The notes under the pieces: model-generated
What the model saw: only the letters and a program-made list of their open reading frames with translations
Database searches by the model: none
What the model was told of the DNA's origin: nothing
Made by a program: the position numbers and the translations under genes
In this document: piece by piece, positions 9,279-18,420 of the stretch
How positions within the stretch are numbered: the first letter of the stretch is position 1
Layout of the letters: each line of letters begins with the position of its first letter
DNA from: JAUMBM01 sp964441755
GTDB taxonomy: Bacteria; Bacteroidota; Bacteroidia; Chitinophagales; Saprospiraceae
NCBI GenBank assembly: GCA_964441755.1
Contig: CAYTVG010000001.1
Coordinates: forward strand, 1-64,000
DNA length: 64,000 bases
Direction of reading: 5' to 3'

Positions 9279-9968
9279 ATGGCTGTTGGTGTACAGATTC
9301 AGCTAAATGACAAACTTTACATCCGTGACCCACAGGAGACAAAACTGGGTAAAAACATTATCAAGTATAGTATACTGCTTATTGACGAGATAGGATTTGA
9401 ACAGTTCACCTTCAAAAAACTGGCAGAACGCATTAGCTCCACAGAGGCTTCCATCTATCGGTATTTTGAAAATAAGCACAACTTGCTGGTATATCTGCTA
9501 TGTTGGTATTGGGAGTGGACTGCCTACATGATTGAGTTTGCCACGCATAATGTTAGTGACCCCAAACTAAAGCTCCGGCACGCCATTCGGGCCATCATTC
9601 ATTCTGCTCAGCGGAATGTCAATATCCCTTTTGTCGACGAAGATGTTTTGCACAAAATTGTCATTGCAGAAGGTACCAAGAGCTACCATACCAAAACCGT
9701 AGACCAGGAAAATAAGGCTGGTTTCTTTGCCACTTATAAAGCTCTGGCCGCTAAAGTCGGTGCTATTGCCAAAGAGATCAACCCCGGCTTTTGCTACCCT
9801 CTTGCCCTTGCCAGTACACTTTTAGGTATGGCTTATGACCATGTGTATTTTGCTAATCATCTTCCCAGGCTCACCAACATCTCTAAAGATAGTAACGTAC
9901 CTGAGCAGGTAGAGGACATGCTCTACGATATGGCCTGCGCCTGGATTGATAACTCCTCCCGCACCTGA
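9279..9968 (+). CDS. TetR/AcrR family transcriptional regulator
   Basis: 229 residues. The N-terminal helix-turn-helix reads FTFKKLAERISSTEASIYRYF near 45-65, typical of TetR, and the rest is an all-alpha ligand domain without recognisable specificity. I start at ATG 9279 (MAVGVQIQ); the frame is open 57 codons further upstream but that part has no regulator-like content. Neighbours give no target. The gene faces the PorE-like gene and is separated from it by a long hairpin. Confidence 0.8.
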   Translation: MAVGVQIQLNDKLYIRDPQETKLGKNIIKYSILLIDEIGFEQFTFKKLAERISSTEASIYRYFENKHNLLVYLLCWYWEWTAYMIEFATHNVSDPKLKLRHAIRAIIHSAQRNVNIPFVDEDVLHKIVIAEGTKSYHTKTVDQENKAGFFATYKALAAKVGAIAKEINPGFCYPLALASTLLGMAYDHVYFANHLPRLTNISKDSNVPEQVEDMLYDMACAWIDNSSRT

Positions 9969-10034
9969 TTGTTTCATCTCCATGAGGGATCGTCTGTTTT
10001 CTTAAGCGTGCATCTTCGCATATTCGAGTGTCCA

Positions 10035-10079
10035 TACAACAGAAGCGCCCGGAGCATCGCTCCGGCCGCTTCTGTTGTA
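10035..10079. terminator. long hairpin between convergent genes
   Basis: Arms 10035-10055 and 10059-10079 pair at 20 of 21 positions (one C-C mismatch) around the loop ATC. The stem begins TACAACAGAAGCG and ends CGGAGC. No T tract follows on either side. It lies between the TetR gene and the convergent OmpA gene, so a two-way terminator is likely. Confidence 0.65.
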
Positions 10080-10122
10080 CCCCGTCTAAGCCAATAATTA
10101 TGTCTGCTATGAGCATACCATC

Positions 10123-12687
10123 CTACCTGTTGGTAAGCGTATACTTATACTTGAGCATTTCAACAATTGGATTACCCCGCGGATCTTCATTCTCAAGGAA
10201 TATATCAACATCAATAATCTCCGATTCATCTTTCTTAGCACTGTCAAAAGTTACAGTGATAACACCAGATTCGCCGGGCTGGTAGGCGCGGGTAGAGTAA
10301 TCTGTAGTAGTACAATCGCAGGCAGAAATCACACTTATTTTGAGTGGCACACTGCCTCTGTTTACAAATTTGAAAGTAAAAGTCCTCTTCTCTCCCTTTC
10401 TCACATTGCCCAAGTCGACAAAGCGGCGATCAAACTGCATAACAGGCACATTGCGCAGGTTTTTCTGCCCGTATAAAGAAGAATAGTGGTGAATCGTATC
10501 GCGCTGTTGTGCTGTAGGAAGCACCTCTACTGCCGCCGTATTTACGGCACTACCTATCAGCCGATTGCGCTGATTAGACGGCGTAGCACTCTCCCGCTTT
10601 TGCAATGCCTTGCGCTGAATGGTGATGCTGGTAGGACCCGATACAATCTTGAATTCCGTGCGGCGATTCAACAGATGTGCAGTCTCTCGCTGCTCTTCCG
10701 TGGATAAGGCAGCAATAAATGCTTCTGTCAGCACATCTCCTTCTTTGAGGAAAGTGTGCTCAGCAGCTTGCTTAGCAGTCACCGCCTTGGGTACCGTCTC
10801 ACCATAACCAACTGCATCTATGCGCTCGCGATTGATCCCGTTGCGAACCAGCCATCTGCGGGCAGATTCTGCACGACGCTGACTAAGGTCCTTGTTGTAG
10901 ACATCATTGCCCCGGGCGTCCGTGTGCGAACCCAGCTCTATGCGCATATCACCATAGCGATTCATCAGCTCTAATACTACCTGTAAATCAGGCTCTGCAT
11001 CGGTGCGAATCTGGTCAGCATCAAAATCATACAGAATATTTTCCAGTACGATAGGTTCTTCTATATTGATAACAATGCTGTCAGGCTCGACCGGCTTAGG
11101 CCGCAGAAAAAAGCGGTGTTCAAAAGTTCTGCTCTCCCGCAGGCCGGCCGTATTGAATTTCATCGTGTCCGGGAAAAACTGCGGGTGGCTGGCCACTACC
11201 ATGTAAGGACGCTCAAGCGTAAGCGGAAAATCAAAACGGTTGCCCGCATCCAATGTTTTCTCAACCACTTCCCCGGGAACATCGTTGACCATCTCAATCA
11301 ACTGGATCGTTGCACCTTTCAGTGGCTGTCGCTTTTCTGCTTCAAAAGTGCCCACCACGAGATCTGCATACGTCCGTGCAATGGTGAAGTTGTAGATATC
11401 TGTACAGCAGGTTTTACCTATCCCCCGCATAGCCCTGCCACCAGGTCGGTTGGATGTAAAGTAACCATTATAGCCTTCTTTATCTATTCTGAAGTACAAG
11501 TCATCGGCACTGGAATTGAAAGCAGTGCCCATATTGGCAGGCTCACTCCAGTTGGATCCATCCCACACTGCGTAAAAAATATCGAAGCCCCCTACCGTAG
11601 GTAGCCCGCTGGAACTGTAATAAAGCGTGCCATCATGCCACCAGGGGGAGTATTCGTCACCAGGAGAATTGATAACCGGCCCCAAATTCCGTGGTTCCGC
11701 ATAATTACCCTCCCCTTTGTGCGTAGCGTAGTAAATATCCAGGCCACCATGTCCTCCAGGCATATCACTCACAAAGAACAGCACCTCTTGCCCAAAAAGC
11801 TCACCCACCACAGGATGCAATGCCAGCCAGGCTCCATTAACGCCGGATACCTCATTAGCGCTTTTCCAGCCATCTTCGCCCTTCTCACTCAGATAAATTT
11901 TTGCAGTCCCCGGCGTATTACCTTTCAGCTCAATACGATTGAAAAACATACGCCGGCCATCCGGAGAGAGCGAAACGTTGGCGCTGTGGAAACCCGGACG
12001 ATTGACGCCCTCACCCAGGGCCTCAGGCTTGCTGTAAGTTGACTCCGTCTTTGCCGAGTTGAAAATTCGGATATATTTTTCCGGATCATTGGCATCATCG
12101 ACGATAATGACACCATCGGCAGGTGCAGATGCAAACAACAACGCCTTTCCTTCTGAGGCAATCATAGGAGAGTACTCGGAAAAAGGAGAATTGACAACCT
12201 TATCTAGCAGCGTTACCGTCACCCCTTTAGAAGCCCCTGAAGCACCCGAAATTGCCAGTTCAGCACCCGTTATTTCATTCTGTGCCAACTGCTTCATTAC
12301 AGGATCATCAATCAGGCCAATGTATTCCTGCAAAACTGTAATGGCATCGTCATACTTGCCGTTAATTTTATAGGTACGCCCAAGCTGAAGCCGGGCATTT
12401 ACCAACTCCTTATCCTTGTCCTTGCGCAGTGCCCGCACAAGAAAGCGTTCAGCTTTGCCATAATCGCTGATAAGATAGTACATCTCTGCAATTACAGGTA
12501 CCAGCGCATTATCCTCTCTTTCTTCATAAGCCTTCTCGTACTGTTGCAAAGCGTTGTAATAATCGTTATTGGCTTTAGCCTCCTCGGCCAGCAACAACAT
12601 GGTTTCGTACGAAGACTTGTTGATGGGCTGTGCGAAAACATTCAGTGCTGCCGATACCAACACTGAAAGGATGATTATCTTTTTCAT
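10123..12687 (-). CDS. PorE-like TPR/PD40/OmpA protein with C-terminal DUF1573 domain
   Basis: 854 residues. Order: signal peptide (MKKIIILSVLVSAALNVFAQ, 1-20), TPR-like helices (about 22-145), PD40/WD40-like beta-propeller (about 155-430), a carboxypeptidase-regulatory-like beta domain (about 440-515), OmpA peptidoglycan-binding domain (551-684, with LGSHTDARGNDVYN and LSQRRAES), and a DUF1573/ASH-like beta domain (about 747-854) with CDCTT. The first four parts match PorE of the type IX secretion system, which ties it to peptidoglycan. The DUF1573 tail is unusual. It follows the PorP/SprF gene on the same strand. ATG 12687 is preferred because it gives a clean signal peptide. Confidence 0.82.
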   Translation of the reverse strand: MKKIIILSVLVSAALNVFAQPINKSSYETMLLLAEEAKANNDYYNALQQYEKAYEEREDNALVPVIAEMYYLISDYGKAERFLVRALRKDKDKELVNARLQLGRTYKINGKYDDAITVLQEYIGLIDDPVMKQLAQNEITGAELAISGASGASKGVTVTLLDKVVNSPFSEYSPMIASEGKALLFASAPADGVIIVDDANDPEKYIRIFNSAKTESTYSKPEALGEGVNRPGFHSANVSLSPDGRRMFFNRIELKGNTPGTAKIYLSEKGEDGWKSANEVSGVNGAWLALHPVVGELFGQEVLFFVSDMPGGHGGLDIYYATHKGEGNYAEPRNLGPVINSPGDEYSPWWHDGTLYYSSSGLPTVGGFDIFYAVWDGSNWSEPANMGTAFNSSADDLYFRIDKEGYNGYFTSNRPGGRAMRGIGKTCCTDIYNFTIARTYADLVVGTFEAEKRQPLKGATIQLIEMVNDVPGEVVEKTLDAGNRFDFPLTLERPYMVVASHPQFFPDTMKFNTAGLRESRTFEHRFFLRPKPVEPDSIVINIEEPIVLENILYDFDADQIRTDAEPDLQVVLELMNRYGDMRIELGSHTDARGNDVYNKDLSQRRAESARRWLVRNGINRERIDAVGYGETVPKAVTAKQAAEHTFLKEGDVLTEAFIAALSTEEQRETAHLLNRRTEFKIVSGPTSITIQRKALQKRESATPSNQRNRLIGSAVNTAAVEVLPTAQQRDTIHHYSSLYGQKNLRNVPVMQFDRRFVDLGNVRKGEKRTFTFKFVNRGSVPLKISVISACDCTTTDYSTRAYQPGESGVITVTFDSAKKDESEIIDVDIFLENEDPRGNPIVEMLKYKYTLTNR

Positions 12688-12832
12688 ACCAAGCTTACTT
12701 AGCATTGTCATATGGACGTTTATCAGCAGCCGCTTGCCCCATAAAAGACAAGAGGCGATTAAAAAATTAGCTCTTCAGACATCGTTTCAGGATGACATGA
12801 CACCCTGTTAAACGCAGCCTCCCCAGTGTTCA

Positions 12833-13843
12833 TTACAGTCGGGGGCACAAAATTGCCGGCTGCAGCGTCGGCTTCTTGTAAATTTTGATAATGTAGTAGG
12901 CGGCTATTTCAAACCCACCCTGATAGTTGGTAATCGGGTTAGCCGAGCTGATATTCAAGTCATAAGCCAGTGCTGCTCGAAAATCTTTGTAATCAATCCC
13001 AAATAAAAATTTGGCAGAATCATTCACGCGATACGCCAATCCCATGCGGAGGTCAATATCCTCTTTAAAGTCATGTACACCCCACGCCTGAAGGGAAATT
13101 TCGTTGCCTCCGCCCTGGGTTGTCTGCCACATAAACGTAGGCTCAGCACTCCATTTTTCGTTGAGCCGATAGTTGACTAAACCATGAAGTCCAAAATTGG
13201 GCTCACGTTTTTGTTGTGCCCCACCCGCTGCGAAGCTGGAGTACTCTCTGGCAGCAATGTGTAACATACGGGCACCCAGTTCAAAAGACATTTCATCGCT
13301 GACTTTCGACCTAAAAAGCAAGCCCACATTGATATCAGCGTAGTTGCCACTTCTGTCTGCGTCCAACGGGAAATCCGTATCGTTGCGTGAGGGATCAAAA
13401 TTATTGCCCTCCGACCTGATTGTCCTGTAATCGATACGGCGCTGCACCTGACCGTACTGCCCGCCCAGGGTCAGCACATTGTCGGATTTTTTGTCCAGCG
13501 AAAAATGATAAGCAGCCGTAAAAAGCCCTCCGCTGGTGATGAGCCGCTGGGTTCCTGCCTGATCCTGAAACATATTGAGACCAACACCTACCCAGTCCTG
13601 TTTGCGGAAACCCCGCACTACCGGCGCGTCGATATAGAAAGTCGGCGTAGACATGTCTGTCACCGTAAACCACTGATTGCGATATATACCCCCGATACGG
13701 GCAGTTCCTTCATAAGCACCCGCCAGCGCCGGATTGAGCGTCAGCGGAGCCATATTGAACAGGGTGTAGTGGATATCCTGTCCAACAAGGGTTTTGAGCA
13801 AGCAAACAAGTCCGGCAGCGAGTATAAATCTGCTCCACTTCAT
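12833..13843 (-). CDS. PorP/SprF family type IX secretion outer-membrane protein
   Basis: 336 residues with an N-terminal signal (RFILAAGLVCLLKTLVGQ) and the family opening QDIHYTLFNMAPLTLNPALAGAYEG, then IGGIYRNQW. The remainder is predicted beta-barrel. PorP/SprF proteins sit in the outer membrane and work with PorE/PorK/PorN in secretion or gliding-adhesin export. The PorE-like gene follows after about 145 nt, so this is likely one of the paralogous PorP-PorE pairs common in Bacteroidota. No adhesin substrate gene is in the window. Confidence 0.88.
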   Translation of the reverse strand: MKWSRFILAAGLVCLLKTLVGQDIHYTLFNMAPLTLNPALAGAYEGTARIGGIYRNQWFTVTDMSTPTFYIDAPVVRGFRKQDWVGVGLNMFQDQAGTQRLITSGGLFTAAYHFSLDKKSDNVLTLGGQYGQVQRRIDYRTIRSEGNNFDPSRNDTDFPLDADRSGNYADINVGLLFRSKVSDEMSFELGARMLHIAAREYSSFAAGGAQQKREPNFGLHGLVNYRLNEKWSAEPTFMWQTTQGGGNEISLQAWGVHDFKEDIDLRMGLAYRVNDSAKFLFGIDYKDFRAALAYDLNISSANPITNYQGGFEIAAYYIIKIYKKPTLQPAILCPRL

Positions 13844-13891
13844 AGAGTATCAATTTTAGATAAATGGCAAATGTCAAAAGCCGAAGCCGAA

Positions 13892-13919
13892 AGATAGCTT
13901 TTTTTTGGAAAAGCTATCT
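13892..13919. terminator. hairpin downstream of the GT9 gene
   Basis: AGATAGCTTTT (13892-13902) pairs with AAAAGCTATCT (13909-13919). It lies between the GT9 stop (14019) and the PorP start (13843) on the minus strand. It could end the glycosyltransferase operon or lie in the porP leader. Confidence 0.5.
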
Positions 13920-14018
13920 GAAAGTTTACTTCTTTGAGCAGTATTGGCCCAAAAGCGTACATTTTTTGATGTCTTCCGGCTGTTTTACCAGCATTCATAC
14001 GCTTGCAGGCTGCGATTG

Positions 14019-14981
14019 TTACAAGCCTTCGAATGAAATATCGCGCATACAGCGGAAATGCCCCTTGGGACAGGCATCATAACCAATTTTCGAACAGGGT
14101 CGGCACGCAAGACCCGAAACCTCCAGCATCCGGTTTTCGGTCTGCCCCTGAGGCATATACGGATACATACCCAGTGCAGGTGTCGTATTACCCCAAATGC
14201 TTACGATGGGCTTGGCATAGGCAGCCGCAATATGCATCAGTCCCGTGTCATGGGTGATCACCCGATCGGCCTGCCGCAACAGATCAGCCGATTGATTGAG
14301 GCGCAACTTGCCACAGGCATTGACAACTTTATCCCCCACTGCCGCTGCAATACGCTCGCCGACAGCCTGGTCTGAAGGACCTCCCAGCAATACAACCGGC
14401 CCGTTCAGCAGGGCACATAATGCTGTCAGCCGGTCTTCCGGCAGCCTTTTCGTCGCGTGCGCTGCACCCACTACCACCGCTGTAAATTTTTTCCCCGCCA
14501 ACACAGGCGAGAGGCCTGCCGGATCAACGGCATCCTGCGCAGCTGTAAAATAATCCAGCCCTTTTCCATCAGATGCCAGCCCCAACACCGCCACTGTTGC
14601 CAGGTAGCGGTCAACAATGTGTACCGCTGGCATCAAGTTGATTTTAAAGGTTGTGAGCAGCCATTTTCTGTAATTGAGCTTGTCGAAGGTGCGCGATGGT
14701 ACAGACCACAAAGCCAGCTTTACCTGCCAGCTGCGGAGGTTGCCATGCAGGTCTATAATATAATCAAAACGCTCTTTCCGAAGCACCGGCAAAACCTCGC
14801 GCACCTGCTTTTGGATGGTGTGCAGCCGGTCTATGTGCGGGTTATGCTCCATTACCTCACGAAATGACTGCCGACAAAGAAAATGAACCTCAGCACCCAG
14901 TTGCTGTTTAAGCACACGGACTACCGGGCTTGTCAACACAATATCGCCTATCGAAGAAAAACGAATAACCAGAATTTTCAT
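14019..14981 (-). CDS. glycosyltransferase family 9 (heptosyltransferase-like)
   Basis: 320 residues. The N-terminus MKILVIRFSSIGDIVLTSPVVR and the C-terminal nucleotide-sugar site (ITHDTGLMHIAAAYAKPIVSIWG) are characteristic of GT9/WaaF-type ADP-heptose:LPS heptosyltransferases. It probably adds a sugar to the lipopolysaccharide core, in line with kdsA and kdsD in this window; the actual donor sugar is unknown. The rhomboid gene ends 19 nt upstream, so both probably share a transcript. Confidence 0.87.
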   Translation of the reverse strand: MKILVIRFSSIGDIVLTSPVVRVLKQQLGAEVHFLCRQSFREVMEHNPHIDRLHTIQKQVREVLPVLRKERFDYIIDLHGNLRSWQVKLALWSVPSRTFDKLNYRKWLLTTFKINLMPAVHIVDRYLATVAVLGLASDGKGLDYFTAAQDAVDPAGLSPVLAGKKFTAVVVGAAHATKRLPEDRLTALCALLNGPVVLLGGPSDQAVGERIAAAVGDKVVNACGKLRLNQSADLLRQADRVITHDTGLMHIAAAYAKPIVSIWGNTTPALGMYPYMPQGQTENRMLEVSGLACRPCSKIGYDACPKGHFRCMRDISFEGL

Positions 14982-15000
14982 ACATGCTTGCTATGAGCCC

Positions 15001-15660
15001 TTATTCCCGTCCTGTGCCGGGTTGGTTAAAGGTATCCGGTGGTAAAAAAGGCCGCGGAGCCTCCTCCGGACCATAATCCGGCCCTTCTTCCGCTTCCTCC
15101 TTCTCTTTGTATCGCCGGAAGATGTAGGCAGTAAAAATACCGGCAAAAGCACCCAGCAGGTGACCATCCCAGGAAATACCCTGTTGCCCTGGCAATATGC
15201 CCATAAATAACCCCCCGTAATAAAACAGTACTATAAGCGCAATAACAATGGCCTTTATATTCCTTCGGAAAAGGCCATTCCAGAATAAAAAGGCTACCAG
15301 TCCGTAGATTACACCACTCGCCCCGATATGGTACACACCACCCCTGGCAAAGGTCCAGGTGGCAAGTCCTGCCAGCACATACATCATCAAAAACGCAGGC
15401 GCTGCAATGCGGGGGTAAAAAAACCACAACATTGCCATCAACGCAAACAGCGGAGGGGTATTAGACAGCAGATGCCCCCAACTACCATGCAGCAGCGGCA
15501 TCAGAAACACGCCCCTTATGCCCGACTGATCTCTCGGTAGCACACCGTAAGTAGCCCACTGTAGCCCCAGAAGGTGGTCAACTACAAAGACCAACCAAAT
15601 AATCAGCAGCAGACTTAATGGCCGCACAATGCTATTGCGCAGGCGCTGTGTTAGTTCCAT
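15001..15660 (-). CDS. rhomboid family intramembrane serine protease (first copy)
   Basis: 219 residues with six hydrophobic segments. The catalytic Ser lies in GASGVIYGL (fourth segment) and the catalytic His in WDGHLLGAFAG (sixth segment); HGSWGHLLSN in the second segment is the conserved His-containing motif. The charged C-terminal tail is rich in Glu, Arg and Pro. Substrates unknown. It precedes the GT9 gene. A second rhomboid lies at 40081-40755. Confidence 0.88.
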   Translation of the reverse strand: MELTQRLRNSIVRPLSLLLIIWLVFVVDHLLGLQWATYGVLPRDQSGIRGVFLMPLLHGSWGHLLSNTPPLFALMAMLWFFYPRIAAPAFLMMYVLAGLATWTFARGGVYHIGASGVIYGLVAFLFWNGLFRRNIKAIVIALIVLFYYGGLFMGILPGQQGISWDGHLLGAFAGIFTAYIFRRYKEKEEAEEGPDYGPEEAPRPFLPPDTFNQPGTGRE

Positions 15661-15894
15661 ATCATTAGCTTATTAATCCTCTCACCCGCACCAAAGCATG
15701 ATTTTTGCAGATTTTCGCCTCCCTACAGTTATCAGGCACCGGCTATATTAGCTCAACACCCCAGAAACGAGTGCGCAAACAGCTCGTTTTGGCCTTGGGC
15801 AGAAAATACAAAATATGCCTCCATCCTCTGCCTCACCATGCTCAGTCGCAACAACCACCAACACCCAACATCCCTGATTTCCTGCCTCCGAACC

Positions 15895-16866
15895 TTAAGA
15901 CAAAATCTTCACCAGCTCCAACAGACGAGGACTAATTTCCTGATGGTGCTTGACCGCCTGCTCAAAGGGTGTCTTGACAATGTCTTTATGGATAATGCCT
16001 ATCATAACACCCTGATCACCTGCAAGTAACGATTGTACGGCAGCTACCCCCATCTGACTGGCCCTGAACCGCTCCATGCAAGTTGGACGACCACCCCGCT
16101 GGATATGTCCCAAAATAGATACCTTGATCTCATAGTGCTGAAAACGCTCTTTCACCTGGTTGGCAATAGCAATTGCACCACCCATATCATCCCCCTCTGC
16201 TACTACCACTATGCTACTGGTCTTTTTCGCCGCATAACTGTCTTCCAGCGTTTGAATAAGGTCGTTCATATCTGTCTTAAACTCGGGCACCAATACTGCT
16301 TCGGCACCTGTGGCAATACCAGCCCGCAGGGCAATAAAACCTGCGTCCCTACCCATAACCTCCACAAAAAACAACCTGTCATGCGCGTTAGCGGTATCCT
16401 TAATATTATCAATCGCCTGCATGGCAGTATTGATGGCGGTATCGTACCCAATGGTAAAATCCGTCCCTATCAGGTCATTGTCAATAGTACCGGGACAACC
16501 TACGATACGAATATCCGGATACTCTGCTGTAAAAGCAAGTGCCCCCCGAAACGTACCGTCACCTCCAATCGCTACCAGTCCTTCAATGCCGGCTGCCCTG
16601 ATATTGTCGTAAGCCTGTCTGCGACCTTCAGTGGTGCGAAAATCCTCACTGCGCGCAGAACGAAGAATTGTCCCTCCAAGCTGCATAATATTGCTCACAT
16701 CATGCCCCTGCAGCAATTTTATATCATTTTCAATCATGCCCTGATAGCCGCGATGAATGCCGACAGCCTCCAGCCCGTAGTGATGTGCTGAACGCACAAC
16801 AGCGCGAATACAGGCATTCATCCCGGGCGCATCACCTCCGGACGTAAAAACTCCTATTTTTTTCAT
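15895..16866 (-). CDS. pfkA: ATP-dependent 6-phosphofructokinase
   Basis: Phosphorylates fructose 6-phosphate, the committed step of glycolysis. 323 residues. The N-terminus GVFTSGGDAPGMNACIR, the GGDGTFRGA loop near 103 and the catalytic GTIDND motif near 125 are all present. GGDG, rather than GGDD, and Gly rather than Lys before TIDND point to ATP rather than pyrophosphate as donor. It begins 5 nt after the proline-rich gene, so the pair is co-transcribed. Confidence 0.95.
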   Translation of the reverse strand: MKKIGVFTSGGDAPGMNACIRAVVRSAHHYGLEAVGIHRGYQGMIENDIKLLQGHDVSNIMQLGGTILRSARSEDFRTTEGRRQAYDNIRAAGIEGLVAIGGDGTFRGALAFTAEYPDIRIVGCPGTIDNDLIGTDFTIGYDTAINTAMQAIDNIKDTANAHDRLFFVEVMGRDAGFIALRAGIATGAEAVLVPEFKTDMNDLIQTLEDSYAAKKTSSIVVVAEGDDMGGAIAIANQVKERFQHYEIKVSILGHIQRGGRPTCMERFRASQMGVAAVQSLLAGDQGVMIGIIHKDIVKTPFEQAVKHHQEISPRLLELVKILS

Positions 16867-16871
16867 GTTCT

Positions 16872-17561
16872 TCAGAATTTCCTTCTTACTAAGCGGATAA
16901 AATCTTTGGCAATATCCATGCGCTCTTCTTCTACCCAGTTATACCGGTTAGCGAGCGAAACCAGCAGCTGCAGTGCATCGTCCAGCTCGCGCATCTGGTT
17001 GAGCTTGCCGATTACCTCTAACATCCCCTGGTGATCTTTACCAAACAACTCATGAGCGTACAGTTGACGCTCATTGATGGTCAGTGCCCTGCTGAGATCT
17101 TCGACTCGTTGGTCACCCAATTTATCTGCCAGCTCCCTCGAAGGTCTGTATTCAAACAAAGGAGCCAAGGGGGTAGGTATTGAAAAAATGCCGGCCGGCC
17201 GCGGTGTTGCCGTCGGCTGTGCCGCCGGGCGAGGCTGGGGAGCCGGTGGCGGTGGTGGAGTTGTTGGCCTCGGTGGTATATTTACCACCGGCGGAGCGGG
17301 TGGAACAACCACCGGCGGAGCGGGCGGTGGCGGCGGTGGCACCGGGGGCCGATTTACCACCTCCGGTGGCGGTGGCGGAGCAGCAGCAGCTATTTTTTTG
17401 CCTTTTTCAACACTGATATCCAGATAGATATCATACAACTTTCGGAGATGATCAAGCATGAGATCACGTTCGATGGTCGAAACAGACTCATCATCCAACC
17501 GCATACCCTTGTGAAGTGCGATAATTTTACCCAACAAAATTTCCGCTTGTGAAAAGCTCAT
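16872..17561 (-). CDS. conserved protein with long proline-rich linker
   Basis: 229 residues from ATG 17561 (MSFSQAEILLGK). Residues about 1-60 and 140-229 are helical and charged; between them lies a low-complexity linker of about 75 residues dominated by Pro, Ala and Val, with runs of six prolines. There is no signal peptide or membrane segment, so it is probably cytoplasmic. I do not recognise the family. It is immediately upstream of pfkA (5 nt), which suggests co-expression but not a function. The frame could extend 30 codons upstream, with less likely composition. Confidence 0.75.
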   Translation of the reverse strand: MSFSQAEILLGKIIALHKGMRLDDESVSTIERDLMLDHLRKLYDIYLDISVEKGKKIAAAAPPPPPEVVNRPPVPPPPPPAPPVVVPPAPPVVNIPPRPTTPPPPPAPQPRPAAQPTATPRPAGIFSIPTPLAPLFEYRPSRELADKLGDQRVEDLSRALTINERQLYAHELFGKDHQGMLEVIGKLNQMRELDDALQLLVSLANRYNWVEEERMDIAKDFIRLVRRKF

Positions 17562-17729
17562 ATTTAGACGATTGTGATTCAGCAGACCAAGCTGCCCGTT
17601 TGGAGCATTCAGCGGCAGGCCGTATATTGCAGCTCGCCAGACAGCTAGCACGTACCAAAGTTAGCTCAATTTTCAGTATCTCTTTATGTCAATAACGGCA
17701 TATCTTAACAAATAGCATATCGTCAGCGC

Positions 17730-18314
17730 ATGTTTTTGGAACCACACTATCGCGGCCAGCGCAGCGGATGGATCGAAGTGATCTGCGGGTCTATGTTTTC
17801 AGGAAAAACAGAGGAGCTCATCCGCAGGCTGAAACGGGCAAAAATTGCCAATCAGCGGGTCGAAATTTTCAAGCCGCGCATCGACAAGCGCTACGATGAA
17901 ATTAAAGTCGTTTCCCATGATGCCAATTTTGTCCTTTCTACGCCTGTTGATAACGCCACCGAGCTCCTTGGCCTCACCGAGCAGGTCGATGTCGTAGGCA
18001 TTGACGAGGCCCAATTTTTCGATATGGAGCTGCCGGACGTATGCCAGCAATTGGCTGTGCGCGGAGTGCGCGTGATTGTGGCAGGGCTCGACATGGACTT
18101 CCGCGGCCTCCCCTTCGGCCCCATTCCACAGCTGCTGGCTGTTTCCGAATACATCACTAAGGTCCATGCTATTTGTACGCATTGCGGCAACCTCGCAACC
18201 CACTCTTATCGCCTCTCAACCGCGGACGATACCGTTCTGCTGGGCGAAAAAGAGCAATACGAACCGCGCTGCCGCACTTGCTACCAGATGGGCAACATCA
18301 TGCACCTGCGATAG
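17730..18314 (+). CDS. tdk: thymidine kinase
   Basis: Type II thymidine kinase for dTMP salvage. 194 residues. P-loop GSMFSGKTE (20-28), DEAQFF (about 90-95, the catalytic Glu region), lasso motif and zinc-binding cysteines in ICTHCGN and CRTC. Divergent from the proline-rich/pfkA pair. Confidence 0.94.
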   Translation: MFLEPHYRGQRSGWIEVICGSMFSGKTEELIRRLKRAKIANQRVEIFKPRIDKRYDEIKVVSHDANFVLSTPVDNATELLGLTEQVDVVGIDEAQFFDMELPDVCQQLAVRGVRVIVAGLDMDFRGLPFGPIPQLLAVSEYITKVHAICTHCGNLATHSYRLSTADDTVLLGEKEQYEPRCRTCYQMGNIMHLR

Positions 18315-18420
18315 CTATGCCGCCCATTTTTGCTGCAGGCCTTAGCCAGGTTTGCGCGACAGACAACAGCTACATCGCTTGTTTGTGATTTTTGCAAAGT
18401 CAGAACATCGCCAACAAGTG

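Noticed and set aside
16033..16791. 252-codon frame opposite pfkA
   Set aside because: Antisense shadow of a clear phosphofructokinase; no domain features.
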